In this document: positions 1 to 8,248 of the stretch, in pieces
How the letters are laid out: the number at the start of each line of letters is the position of its first letter
Numbering within the stretch: the first letter of the stretch is position 1
NCBI RefSeq assembly: GCF_001663155.1
Contig: NZ_CP015963.1
Location: 682,001 to 746,000 of the forward strand
DNA: 64,000 bases
DNA from: Altererythrobacter ishigakiensis
Lineage (GTDB): Bacteria; Pseudomonadota; Alphaproteobacteria; Sphingomonadales; Sphingomonadaceae
Reading direction: 5' to 3'
Notes under the pieces: model-generated
Database searches by the model: none
What the model was told of the DNA's origin: nothing
What the model saw: only the letters and a program-made list of their open reading frames with translations
Program-made: the position numbers and the translations under genes

Positions 1-107
1 TAGGCGATGCAGCCGACGTGTTGTTCCGTTCCAACACGCGGAACTTGCGGATCATCAAGAAGCATCTGGATAAGCATCATCCCGAGACACGGATCATCGA
101 GGGATAG
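1..107 (+). CDS. C-terminal end of an unrecognised protein (5' truncated)
   Basis: An open frame enters from the left edge (reading from base 3) and stops at a TAG at 105-107. About 34 residues are visible, basic and ending in RIIEG. The fragment is too short for me to assign a family. It lies 36 bases upstream of kynA on the same strand, so it could be cotranscribed with the kynurenine genes, but nothing visible shows a functional link. Confidence 0.5.
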   Translation, partial: GDAADVLFRSNTRNLRIIKKHLDKHHPETRIIEG

Positions 108-143
108 TTTCCATTGTGACCATTGCGCGCTAGGGCTGCGCTC

Positions 144-938
144 ATGGCAAATTCGGATGTCACCTATACAAGCTACCTTGATCTGGAGCGCATTCTTGGC
201 GCGCAGCATCCTGCTTCACGTGCGCATGACGAAATGCTGTTCATCATCGTCCATCAGGCAAGCGAGCTCTGGCTCAAATTGTGCCTGCATGAGTTGACCG
301 CAGCGCGTGAACATATCGCAACGGACAACTTGCGTCCGGCATTCAAGATGCTTGCCCGTGTCGCTCGGGCACAAGGGCAGCTGATCCAGAGCTGGGATGT
401 GCTGAGCACCATGACCCCGCATGACTATTCGACCATTCGCCCGCATCTGGGCACATCAAGCGGGTTTCAGTCGCCACAATACCGCATGATGGAATTCATG
501 TTGGGTGGCCGCGATGCCAAGCACATCGCTTTGCATGAAAAGACTGCTGATTGGTCTCAGCGACTGAGCGCCGAAATGCAGCGTTCGAGCATCTATGATG
601 ATGCAGTCAAACTGCTCGCGCGTCGCGGATTTACGATTGACGCAAAAGCGTTGGAGCGCGACCTAGCCGCGCCGTATGAACACAATGCGAGCGTCGAAGC
701 CGCTTGGGCGCAGATCTACCGCGATCCGCAAAAGCACTGGGACCTTTATGAGTTGGCGGAAAAGCTGGTCGATCTGGAATACCATTTCCAGCGCTGGCGG
801 TTCGGCCATTTGAAGACAGTAGAGCGCATCATAGGCTTCAAGCGTGGAACTGGTGGGACACCCGGCGTTCCTTATCTTGCCGGCGTATTGAAGCAGGCGT
901 TCTTTCCTGAACTGCTTAGTGTCAGGACAGCGATCTGA
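144..938 (+). CDS. kynA: Tryptophan 2,3-dioxygenase
   Basis: Haem enzyme that opens the indole ring of L-tryptophan to give N-formylkynurenine, the first step of the kynurenine pathway. The 264-residue product matches the usual bacterial length. Visible family signatures are HQASELWLK near residue 37 (active-site His), GTSSGFQSPQYR near 103-114 (substrate carboxylate Arg), and RFGHLKTVERIIG near 219 (proximal haem His) followed by the mobile GTGGTPGVPYL loop. I chose the ATG at 144, which gives the usual short N-terminus before the first helix; a TTG at 123 would add seven residues. The stop overlaps the kynB start by one base (TGATG), so the two are translationally coupled. Confidence 0.96.
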   Translation: MANSDVTYTSYLDLERILGAQHPASRAHDEMLFIIVHQASELWLKLCLHELTAAREHIATDNLRPAFKMLARVARAQGQLIQSWDVLSTMTPHDYSTIRPHLGTSSGFQSPQYRMMEFMLGGRDAKHIALHEKTADWSQRLSAEMQRSSIYDDAVKLLARRGFTIDAKALERDLAAPYEHNASVEAAWAQIYRDPQKHWDLYELAEKLVDLEYHFQRWRFGHLKTVERIIGFKRGTGGTPGVPYLAGVLKQAFFPELLSVRTAI

Positions 939-1582
939 TGGCGCCCAAGCACAAACAGCGCCTGTGGGATATTTCGCAGAAACTGCACGCGGGCGTGCCT
1001 GTCTGGCCGGGCGACACCGCGTTCGAACAGGTTGGAACTTGGCAAATCGGGGATGGTTCGCCGGTCAATGTCTCCACGCTCACGATGTCGACCCACACAG
1101 GGGCGCATGCCGACGCGCCACTGCATTACGATGCCAGTGCGCCCGACATCGCTTCGGTCGATCTCAACGCCTATCTCGGGCAATGCATGGTCATCGATCT
1201 GCGGGACAGTCAGCAGGCAATTCAGCCTGACGAACTGCCCGATCTTTGTGGCGCAACTCGTGTGCTATTTCGAACCTATGAACACTTCCCCCATGATGCG
1301 TGGACCGAAGAATTCAAAGCGATTGCCGCGGAGACTATCGTCCGACTTGCGGAATCTGGAGTGAAACTGGTCGGGATCGACAGCCCGTCAATCGATCCGC
1401 AAAATTCCAAGACTATGGATGCGCATAAAGCTGTCTTGAAAGCGGACATGCGGATCTTGGAAGGGCTTGTCCTAGATGATGTGCCCGAAGGCCGGTATGA
1501 ACTGATCGCTCTTCCACTGCCAATCGTGAACGGAGATGCATCGCCGGTTCGGGCCGTGTTGCGGGAACTGAGCGATGCTTGA
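938..1582 (+). CDS. kynB: Kynurenine formamidase (arylformamidase)
   Basis: Metal-dependent cyclase-family hydrolase that removes formate from N-formylkynurenine to yield kynurenine. The 214-residue product carries VWPGDTAF near the N-terminus, the metal-binding stretch STHTGAHADAPLHY (family pattern HxGTHxDxPxH, with Ala in place of Thr), and LVGIDSPSIDP in the second half, all typical of KynB. It overlaps kynA by one base and kynU by eight bases, making a tight three-gene operon in pathway order. Confidence 0.95.
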   Translation: MAPKHKQRLWDISQKLHAGVPVWPGDTAFEQVGTWQIGDGSPVNVSTLTMSTHTGAHADAPLHYDASAPDIASVDLNAYLGQCMVIDLRDSQQAIQPDELPDLCGATRVLFRTYEHFPHDAWTEEFKAIAAETIVRLAESGVKLVGIDSPSIDPQNSKTMDAHKAVLKADMRILEGLVLDDVPEGRYELIALPLPIVNGDASPVRAVLRELSDA

Positions 1583-2792
1583 ACGCGCACGCGGACTCGA
1601 CTCGACGGACCCGCTTGGTCACTTTCGTGATCGTTTCGTCTTGCCACAGGACGTGGTCTACCTTGATGGCAACTCGCTTGGTGCGCTCCCGAAGGAAACC
1701 GCTGAGCGGGTGAATCAGGTCGTAACCGGTGAATGGGGCGATGGATTGATCCGTAGCTGGAATGACGCCGACTGGATCAATTTGCCACAGCGCATTGGCA
1801 GGAAGATCGCGCCGCTGATTGGCGCAGATCCGAGCGAAGTGATCGTGGCGGACAGCGTTTCGGTCAATCTGTTCAAGCTAATCAGCGCTGCCTTGAAAAT
1901 GCGTCCCGAACGCAAGGCAATTCTGTCCGAGCCGGGCAACTTCCCAACCGACCTCTACATGATTCAAGGTTTGCAAGAGCAAGGTTTGGCAGAGCAAAAG
2001 CTGATAGACCGATGTAACGTCGCCGAAGCTTTGGATAACGATGTTGCACTGCTTCTGCTGACGCATGTGCATTACAAGAGCGGCGCGATGCATGACATGC
2101 AGACGCTGACCAAGGCAGCTCATGATGTGGGCGCCCTGGTCCTGTGGGACTTGTCGCATACTGGCGGTGCGATGCCGGTCAACTTGAATGAAGTGGGCGC
2201 GGATTTCGCAGTCGGTTGCGGCTACAAATATCTATGCGGCGGGCCGGGCGCGCCGGCATATGCCTATGTTGCGGAGCGCCATCACAAAGCGCTGTCCCAG
2301 CCATTGTCAGGCTGGATGGGGCACGCACAGCCTTTTGCATTTCAAGATGAATACACTCCTGCACCGGGAGTGGACCGACTGCTTTGCGGGACACCTCAGA
2401 TCGTTTCGATGTCGGCATTGGAAGTAGGCGTTGATCTGATTGCAGAGATCGGCGTTGATCGGCTTTATGCGAAATCTCAGGCGCTATCGGAATTCTTTCT
2501 CGAGTGTCTGTCTGCGGGTGGCATTGACCTTGAACTCGTCAGCCCGGCCAAGAGTCCTGAGCGCGGTAACCAGCTCAGCTTTCGTCATGAGAATGCCTAT
2601 GCGATATGTCAGGCGCTGATCGCGCGCGGTGTGATCGGCGATTTTCGTGATCCGGATATCCTCAGGCTGGGCTTTGCGCCCGCCTATCTGCGTTTCGAGG
2701 ATATGGCGGAAGCCGCGCGGCATCTGACCGAAGTTCTGGAAAGTGCCGAATGGCAACGTGACGAATTCAATCAGAGGGCAGCGGTAACCTGA
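1575..2792 (+). CDS. kynU: Kynureninase
   Basis: PLP-dependent hydrolase that splits kynurenine into anthranilate and alanine. The 405-residue length fits bacterial KynU. DGNSLGALPKET lies near residue 33, and the PLP-binding region reads WDLSHTGGAMPVNL followed by GCGYKYLCGGPGAP, where the Lys after GCGY is the expected Schiff-base residue. The ATG at 1575 lies inside the end of kynB. No kynurenine 3-monooxygenase or 3-hydroxyanthranilate gene follows, so within this window the pathway stops at anthranilate. Confidence 0.96.
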   Translation: MLERARGLDSTDPLGHFRDRFVLPQDVVYLDGNSLGALPKETAERVNQVVTGEWGDGLIRSWNDADWINLPQRIGRKIAPLIGADPSEVIVADSVSVNLFKLISAALKMRPERKAILSEPGNFPTDLYMIQGLQEQGLAEQKLIDRCNVAEALDNDVALLLLTHVHYKSGAMHDMQTLTKAAHDVGALVLWDLSHTGGAMPVNLNEVGADFAVGCGYKYLCGGPGAPAYAYVAERHHKALSQPLSGWMGHAQPFAFQDEYTPAPGVDRLLCGTPQIVSMSALEVGVDLIAEIGVDRLYAKSQALSEFFLECLSAGGIDLELVSPAKSPERGNQLSFRHENAYAICQALIARGVIGDFRDPDILRLGFAPAYLRFEDMAEAARHLTEVLESAEWQRDEFNQRAAVT

Positions 2793-2809
2793 ACATAGCC
2801 CCCCTTGAT

Positions 2810-2826
2810 CTTGGCAGCATGCCAAG
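2810..2826 (+). terminator. Short hairpin after kynU, possible weak terminator
   Basis: CTTGGCA and TGCCAAG form a perfect 7-bp stem with a 3-base loop, 18 bases after the kynU stop. No T-run follows, so an intrinsic terminator is not proven; it may be a 3' end stabiliser or part of the leader of the next gene. Confidence 0.3.
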
Positions 2827-2914
2827 CTAGGCGCCTTGTCTCAACAGGAGTGGTATGAAGTGAACAACTAAGCCAATCGTTCGTCTGCAAGGCAACTTTT
2901 GCTTGGGTGCTCTC

Positions 2915-4492
2915 ATGTCTCATATCCACTTTGATGGCGTTTCCGTAGGCGCCAATAACCAAAACTCTCTGTTTCCCCCGTTCTCTGAATCAATTTCGCA
3001 TGAGGTTGTAGGCCTGTTCGGTCGCAATGGTTCGGGCAAGAGCAGTCTGCTGTCGGTGATTTCCGGCGAACGTTCGGCTGTGCAGGGAACGGTCACTGTC
3101 GATGGCAAGGTTGGCTTCATGCGCCAGGGTGCCTTTGATCCGGGCATATCTGTTGCAGAGACGTTGCGAGTGCGCGAGCATTTGCGCCTGCTGGCGCGGA
3201 TCGAGGCAGGTGAGCCACTGCCGACAGATCTGGATGACGCCGATTGGACTCTTCCGGCAAGGCTGGAGGCTACCTTGGCGAAGATGGGATTGCCTGATCT
3301 GAATCTTGAGCGTGAAGCGGCCGAACTAAGCGGGGGCGAACAATGCCGGTTGAGGATCGCGGCGCTGTTGCTGACAGAGCCCGATATTCTGCTGCTTGAT
3401 GAGCCAACCAATGACCTGGATGACGCAGGACGCGCAATCGTTGCAGACTTGCTGCGCGACTGGAAAGGTCCGGCGTTGGTGGCGAGCCATGATCGCACCT
3501 TGCTTGAAGACACGGACCGGATCATCGAGCTTTCGCCCGCTGGCGTGCTGAGCGTTGGCGGCGGCTGGAGCGCGTTCAAGGCGCAGCGCGACACGATCAG
3601 AGCGCAAGCGATCAACGCGCTTGAAGAAGCGGAGCAGAATGCCAGGCAAGCCCGCGCAGTTCAGCAGGCCCGATCTGAACGGCATGCCCGGCGCAGCAAG
3701 CAAGGCAAGCTGTCATCGGCACGCCGTGATGCTTCCAGGCTGGAAATAAACGCCCAGAAAAGCCGCGCGGAAAAAACCTCTGCACGCACTGCGGCGATCG
3801 GACAAGAACAGGTCTCGCAGGCGAAGGCAGCAATCGAGGAGGCTTCGGCCCGCGTCGAACGGATCGTGCCGGTTCGGATTAAGCTCCCCGCGTCAGGTCT
3901 ACAGCGCGGACAAAGGCTATTGGCTGCATCACAGATCAGCTGTTCCTTTTACCAGCGCACCATTTTCGGTCCGCTTGACATAAACATCACCGGGCCGGAG
4001 CGGATCGCGCTGACCGGTGCAAACGGCAGCGGCAAAAGCACTCTCCTGAAGGTGATCTCCGGCGGGCTTTCTCCAGACACTGGTACAATTCGGAACGAAC
4101 CGGATCGGACCGCCGTGTTGGACCAGCACCTGTCCCTGCTTGCGCCGGATGAAGATGCCTTGACCGCGATGCAGCGCCACAATCCTGCTTTGACCAAGCA
4201 CGAAGCGCACGCGGCGCTCGCGCAATACGGGTTCAGAGCGGATTGGTGCGCGCGCGTGGTGGCCAGCCTGTCTGGCGGAGAGCGGGTCAGGTTGGCGCTG
4301 GCCTGTCTTTTCACCGGGCCGACACCGCCGCAATTGCTGCTGCTGGATGAGCCCACCAACCATCTGGATGTCTATGCAATCGAGATGCTGGAGCAGGCGC
4401 TGTGCGAATATGACGGTGCCATCGTCTGCGTGTCGCATGACGCGGCATTCCGTTCAGCGCTAAAACTCGATCGCACTATCGATCTTGGGTGA
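2915..4492 (+). CDS. ABC-F family ATPase (two nucleotide-binding domains, no membrane segment)
   Basis: Soluble tandem ABC protein of about 525 residues. Domain 1 has Walker A GRNGSGKSS, signature LSGGEQ and Walker B LLLDEPTNDLD; domain 2 has GANGSGKST, LSGGERVRL and LLLDEPTNHLD. A long charged Lys/Arg/Glu/Ala-rich linker (roughly residues 215-320) joins them, as in ABC-F translation factors that bind the ribosomal E site. ABC-F members act in translation, ribosome assembly or antibiotic protection; I cannot assign this one to Uup, EttA or another subgroup. I prefer ATG 2915 (MSHIHFDG) over a TTG at 2903. It stands alone between the kyn operon and convergent small genes. Confidence 0.88.
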   Translation: MSHIHFDGVSVGANNQNSLFPPFSESISHEVVGLFGRNGSGKSSLLSVISGERSAVQGTVTVDGKVGFMRQGAFDPGISVAETLRVREHLRLLARIEAGEPLPTDLDDADWTLPARLEATLAKMGLPDLNLEREAAELSGGEQCRLRIAALLLTEPDILLLDEPTNDLDDAGRAIVADLLRDWKGPALVASHDRTLLEDTDRIIELSPAGVLSVGGGWSAFKAQRDTIRAQAINALEEAEQNARQARAVQQARSERHARRSKQGKLSSARRDASRLEINAQKSRAEKTSARTAAIGQEQVSQAKAAIEEASARVERIVPVRIKLPASGLQRGQRLLAASQISCSFYQRTIFGPLDINITGPERIALTGANGSGKSTLLKVISGGLSPDTGTIRNEPDRTAVLDQHLSLLAPDEDALTAMQRHNPALTKHEAHAALAQYGFRADWCARVVASLSGGERVRLALACLFTGPTPPQLLLLDEPTNHLDVYAIEMLEQALCEYDGAIVCVSHDAAFRSALKLDRTIDLG

Positions 4493-4590
4493 GGTGGAAA
4501 AGCTCTGGATAGAAGGGGGGCAGCGCGTTGGAATTGAGCAAACAGCGCAAGTGACCTTAAAATCCGATTGTGGGTGGAAAGCGACCTATG

Positions 4591-4800
4591 TCAAAAGCGT
4601 GTTGGTTTGCGAGGGATTGCGACTTGAGCCTTGCTCCAAGCACAGGCTGCGGCGGCGCCCAGCCCGTGCTGGAAGTCACTTATACGTCCAGCGATGCAAG
4701 AGGCTGTCGCAAGCTTGGCTAAGCGATCATCATCGCTTGCAGCGCAGTCGGCCTTCATAAGGGCGCGCTGATGTTGGGCATATTGACGGTTCAGGTCCAT
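4591..4800 (-). CDS. Small protein of the MDLN-(Y/HQ)-type family, copy A
   Basis: A 69-residue product beginning MDLNRQYAQHQRALMKAD. The start at 4800 is supported by AGGAG seven bases upstream. Its first 25 residues align with those of the protein at 5609-5797 (shared MDLN, Y, HQ, A, M and a DDR a little later), so the two are paralogues. I recall similar short MDLN proteins in sphingomonads but know no function. The C-terminal half is Ala/Gly-rich and diverges from the other copy. It is the last gene of a minus-strand run of five small genes that includes an IF-1 paralogue. Confidence 0.6.
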   Translation of the reverse strand: MDLNRQYAQHQRALMKADCAASDDDRLAKLATASCIAGRISDFQHGLGAAAACAWSKAQVAIPRKPTRF

Positions 4801-4858
4801 GTCGGTTCTCCTACTGTAGCGAGAATGCAGATGCACGACCGCGATAAATGCTTGTCGC

Positions 4859-5011
4859 TCAGTCGATCATCTCTGCGACAAGACGCCGCAACTCGGCAGT
4901 CGGTATCAGATCGGGACTCGCTCGTTCCGGATCCGTCCGTTGTGCATGGACTGCGTCATAGCGCAGGGTAAGTTTAGGGCGCGCGAATTCGCGCAGGTTC
5001 ATTGTATTCAC
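4859..5011 (-). CDS. Hypothetical 50-residue protein downstream of the IF-1 paralogue
   Basis: Starts at a GTG (5011) preceded by GGAG with an 8-base spacer; an ATG at 5002 in the same frame would give 47 residues with a poorer spacing. The peptide has a basic N-terminal part (LREFARPKLTLRYDAV) and a more acidic end (TAELRRLVAEMID). I do not recognise a family. It begins 44 bases after the IF-1 stop and is probably cotranscribed with it. Confidence 0.45.
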   Translation of the reverse strand: MNTMNLREFARPKLTLRYDAVHAQRTDPERASPDLIPTAELRRLVAEMID

Positions 5012-5055
5012 TATTTTATCTCCGGCAGGTTCGTCCTGCCGCCTTCTTGCAAGTC

Positions 5056-5322
5056 TTAGCGCCTGTATCCGCGTTTGCGAGTACAAGCGGGCGTTTGCCC
5101 CAGTGTGCGTTCGCGGAAAACGATCCGGCCTTTGCTCAGATCATATGGCGTCATTTCGACGTGTACGCGGTCTCCAACGACCGTTCCGATGCGATAGCGA
5201 CGCATCCTGCCAGCAGTGTAGCAGATGATGCGATGCTCATTGTCGAGGGTGACGCCTAAGCAGCCATCGGGCAGGATCTCGTTGATCGAGCCTTCCATCT
5301 TGATGAGCTCTTCTTTCGCCAA
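5056..5322 (-). CDS. infA: Translation initiation factor IF-1 paralogue with basic C-terminal tail
   Basis: OB-fold protein of the IF-1 family, which occupies the ribosomal A site during initiation. Recognisable pieces are [11 protein letters not shown] at the start, [18 protein letters not shown] (residues about 25-42) and [17 protein letters not shown] near the end. It is 88 residues, against about 72 for canonical IF-1, because of an extra tail [15 protein letters not shown]. Several core positions differ from the canonical consensus, for example CYTAGRMRR instead of HTAGKMRK. The start is a TTG with AAGGA eight bases upstream; the ATG inside that region hits a stop at once. It lies among cold-shock and MDLN genes, so a condition-specific IF-1 is plausible; I infer that the housekeeping infA is elsewhere. 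Confidence 0.85.
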   Translation of the reverse strand: MAKEELIKMEGSINEILPDGCLGVTLDNEHRIICYTAGRMRRYRIGTVVGDRVHVEMTPYDLSKGRIVFRERTLGQTPACTRKRGYRR

Positions 5323-5469
5323 TCAATCCATCCTTACGTACCAAAAACCATCCGCACAGACGAATTCCGCTGCGGAGCCAAGTAGGATGAAATGGAAGTG
5401 GTGCCGCTACCGCGCTCATGCGGTGAATGTGGCAATCAAACTCCGTCGCAAACGACGATAGGCAATTTT

Positions 5470-5497
5470 TATATAGCGTCGTGCAAAAATATTACAA
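5470..5497 (-). promoter_or_regulatory. Candidate promoter for the IF-1 paralogue
   Basis: On the minus strand, TTGTAA (5492-5497) and TATATA (5470-5475) are 16 bases apart, in a locally AT-rich stretch unlike the flanking DNA. A start just below 5465 would leave a leader of roughly 140 bases before the TTG start at 5322. That leader contains TCCGCA and TGCGGA arms around 5345-5375 that could pair. The hexamers are only approximate matches. Confidence 0.35.
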
Positions 5498-5608
5498 GAG
5501 GTGCCGGCAAGAGATACCGAAGTTACGCCTTAATCAAGTAGCCCCCCCAACCTTAGGTTGAGAAGAGATTGAAGGAGACATTGCAGCAGATGAGCCGATC
5601 GAAACCGC

Positions 5609-5797
5609 TCAGCTCCTGTTTGATAAGCCTTCGTTCCAGCTTACGCGCGGTATCCCTGCTTCGTCCCGCGATTTACGTATGCGCTTGGCATAGTATTCAA
5701 CTAGGTCGAAATAGGTGTTCCGATCATCGACCGACCTTGCAGTATTGCTGTTCATTATTGCCAGCTGGTGATGAAAATATAGTTCATTGAGATCCAT
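5609..5797 (-). CDS. Small protein of the MDLN-type family, copy B
   Basis: A 62-residue product starting MDLNELYFHHQLAIMNSN, with GGAGGG about ten bases before the ATG at 5797. It is a paralogue of the gene at 4591-4800 (same MDLN..Y..HQ.A.M.....A.S.DDR framework). Beyond that it is a predicted soluble helical protein with a basic second half (YYAKRIRKSRDEAG). Function unknown. It sits between the cold-shock gene and the IF-1 paralogue. Confidence 0.6.
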   Translation of the reverse strand: MDLNELYFHHQLAIMNSNTARSVDDRNTYFDLVEYYAKRIRKSRDEAGIPRVSWNEGLSNRS

Positions 5798-5860
5798 CTG
5801 TGTGATCCCTCCATCATTGTGGGCCATGCGAAGGCCCTGTGTTCAATGGCCTAGTGACAA

Positions 5861-6076
5861 CTATCGTTGAAGCTCCAACCTGATTGCTTGTTTTTCGCCG
5901 CAATCATCAATCTCGACTTCATAGCTCAAACGCTGGCGCTCGAAGATTGCTTGGTCTGAATCTCGCAGAACATCGATTTGGCGAAAGGGAAGCAGTTCTC
6001 CACCCCCGGATGGACTGATAAAACCGGTGCCTGAGCGGCGGTTGAAAGTCCTTACCTTACCATAGTTCCTCTTCAT
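5861..6076 (-). CDS. Cold-shock-domain-like protein
   Basis: A 71-residue small protein whose start MKRNYGKVRTFNRRSGTGFI resembles the RNP1-bearing first strands of CspA proteins (usual form GTVKWFNxxKGYGFI), followed by PSGGGELLPFRQIDVLR in the place of the RNP2 region. The aromatic nucleic-acid contacts are only partly kept: the Trp of KWFN is missing and RNP2 FVHxS is replaced by LLPFR. It may bind RNA weakly or act differently. The ATG at 6076 has AAAGGA six bases upstream. It is the first gene of the small-gene cluster leading to the IF-1 paralogue. Confidence 0.72.
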   Translation of the reverse strand: MKRNYGKVRTFNRRSGTGFISPSGGGELLPFRQIDVLRDSDQAIFERQRLSYEVEIDDCGEKQAIRLELQR

Positions 6077-6367
6077 CGATTCCTTTCCGCCAGCAGGCAG
6101 CACCAGCCAAGAGCGGCTGTACGACTAAAAGGCGAAATGGAAGGAGTAGGATCGACTTAAAATGATCCAAGACCGTCGATGACGACTGGTAGCAAGACGA
6201 ACTATGCGCCACATTGGGAAAGAATGCAATTTGTGCGTCGTTCTGCGATCAGAAGGGGCGGGCCCCGAACTCCGTGCAAATGGTAACTGAGCCTAGCAAT
6301 CTCACTGTCTAATGTCCGCAATTGGGTCGTTAGGAGACATTTAGTCTCACGTTCCAGTACGATTGTC

Positions 6368-7420
6368 CTAAACCCTGACAATCAAGTGATCCATCAAGGT
6401 TTCCAATGACCCGAAGCCCAGGATCACCCGGCCCGCCATCAGGGACATCAAGATGACCAAGAGCAGCAGCCAGATCAGCACGATACCGGTCGTCATCCTC
6501 CAGTTCTTGGGCGGCAGGCCCTGAAACAGGAACATCGTTATCCCGGACACATTCACGCACACCAGATTGATCGCAAACAGAAACAGAGCGCTGGCACCGG
6601 CTACCGGCAAACTTGCTCCAAAATATATCCCTGCTGCGGTTAGTGGTGGAACAAGGGCGACTGCAATCATCACCCCGACCAGTGCGAGCGATGCCCCGCG
6701 GCTGAACGCGAGCACACCTGCCGCGCCGCATGCCAACGCGAGCGCTACATCAGCGGGTTGAACCAGAGTGCGGTTCTGCAGCTCTGGGACCGTCGGATCG
6801 ATATCAATTATTGCGCCCAGCCCAAACCCGGCGAGCACAGCCAATGCGCATCCGACCGCCAACGTTGTCATTGCCTGTCTGCCCAGCTGCCAGTTCCCCA
6901 CCGTGGCCGCCAGAGCAATTCCCATTGTCGGGCCGAGCAATGGTGCGATTATCATCGCGCCGATGACCACTGCGGTCTGACCGCTGCGCATCCCCAATCC
7001 GGCAATTATGGCTGACAAGACGACAGTCAGGATGAAGGAAGGACGCAGATGCAAACTCTCTTCAATGTCGTCGTACAGTTCGTCAGTGCTCAGGCGATCA
7101 CGGCTGAAGAACCGTTCCAGCCTGGTCGGTGGCGGCAGATAGGCTGGAAGGTTGAGTTCTGTAGCCGGTGTTTCCTCCACCGCGGGCAGCACCGCTTCAA
7201 GTTGCCCTACATGCGCGGTAAAGCTCGGGATTTCACAGAACGCGTCGTCAAGTTCATTGAGGAGCCGTTCAGTGTACCGCTGTTGTACAATGCAGGTGTA
7301 TTTTTCCTGTTCTCCAGGGATGGTTTCACGCCAGAAACGCCGAGAATGCCGGGGCAAGATCTCTTCGAGCGTCTTGACCTGATCTTCGGGTAGATAGACC
7401 TGAACAATACGAGCTGACAT
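6368..7420 (-). CDS. DUF389 / TIGR00341 family membrane protein
   Basis: A 350-residue protein with a soluble N-terminal half (about 120 residues) and then several hydrophobic segments. The membrane part begins at LRPSFILTVVLSAIIAGLG and contains the characteristic VIGAMIIAPLLGP stretch, then VALVPPLTAAG. This pattern defines DUF389. The cellular role of the family is not established. It is transcribed alone on the minus strand; the 264 bases downstream toward the cold-shock gene show no further coding region. Confidence 0.85.
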   Translation of the reverse strand: MSARIVQVYLPEDQVKTLEEILPRHSRRFWRETIPGEQEKYTCIVQQRYTERLLNELDDAFCEIPSFTAHVGQLEAVLPAVEETPATELNLPAYLPPPTRLERFFSRDRLSTDELYDDIEESLHLRPSFILTVVLSAIIAGLGMRSGQTAVVIGAMIIAPLLGPTMGIALAATVGNWQLGRQAMTTLAVGCALAVLAGFGLGAIIDIDPTVPELQNRTLVQPADVALALACGAAGVLAFSRGASLALVGVMIAVALVPPLTAAGIYFGASLPVAGASALFLFAINLVCVNVSGITMFLFQGLPPKNWRMTTGIVLIWLLLLVILMSLMAGRVILGFGSLETLMDHLIVRV

Positions 7421-7511
7421 TCAGCCCCCTATCCTCAACAAGCGCCCAGCCAACGCAGCACCAAACCGATTGACCGATCGATCATGACTTCCGATCGATA
7501 TCGGGCCCTGC

Positions 7512-8120
7512 TTACTCTTCCAGCTCGATGTCCCAATAGAGATAATCGCGCCAGGTTTCGTGCAAGTGGTTGGGCGGGAACAGCCTGCCACGTTGCTGCA
7601 ATTGCCAGCTCGTCGGGCGGATTGGCCGCTCGCGCAGATGCATATGCGCCTGCTGCGGCGTGCGCCCACCTTTTTTCAAATTGCACGGCGCACACGCGCT
7701 GCTAATATTTTCCCACGTGGTCTTGCCGCCCAAGCGGCGCGGAATCACGTGGTCGAAGGTCAGATTGTCACTGCTGCCGCAGTACTGGCATTCAAAACTG
7801 TCACGCAGGAACACGTTGAAGCGGGTGAAGGCCGGAAATTCGTTCTGCCGGACATATTGCCGCAATGCGATCACGCTGGGGATTTTCATATCCAGCGAGG
7901 GCGAGTGCACTTCGCGCTCATAGCTCGCAACAATATCCACCCGGTCCAGAAAGACCGCCTTGATCGCGGTTTGCCAGGGCCACAGGCTCAAGGGATAATA
8001 GGATAGGGGTGTATAGTCCGCATTCAGCACAAGTGCAGGACATGCCGACAGATTTCGTGTCGGATCCTCTTCCGTGCTCCGGAAGCGTGCGGCAGTCTCG
8101 ATCAGTTCGGAATTGAACAC
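7512..8120 (-). CDS. HNH endonuclease family protein
   Basis: A 202-residue protein with a C-terminal zinc-ribbon HNH motif: FECQYCGS, then FDHVIPRRLGGKTTWENI, then CAPCNLKKGG. The DH pair and Asn are the expected metal and catalytic residues and the two CxxC pairs the structural zinc site. This chromosomal type is widespread in alphaproteobacteria, usually without a known role and not tied to mobile elements. The GTG start at 8120 is supported by GGAGG ten bases upstream. It is divergent from gluQ. Confidence 0.88.
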   Translation of the reverse strand: MFNSELIETAARFRSTEEDPTRNLSACPALVLNADYTPLSYYPLSLWPWQTAIKAVFLDRVDIVASYEREVHSPSLDMKIPSVIALRQYVRQNEFPAFTRFNVFLRDSFECQYCGSSDNLTFDHVIPRRLGGKTTWENISSACAPCNLKKGGRTPQQAHMHLRERPIRPTSWQLQQRGRLFPPNHLHETWRDYLYWDIELEE

Positions 8121-8248
8121 GGTTTGCGTGCCTCCCTGATTGATTGCAGAGAATCATTTGCTGACAAAAGCGTCAACCCCGTGACAAATGCGCTTTCCAC
8201 AAGCATGATTTGACGCATGCGCGGTCAGGCAGGGAATTTGAGTCAATA

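Noticed and set aside
7512-8120. HNH nuclease as part of a phage or defence system
   Set aside because: The neighbours are ordinary chromosomal genes and this HNH type is common in alphaproteobacterial backbones.
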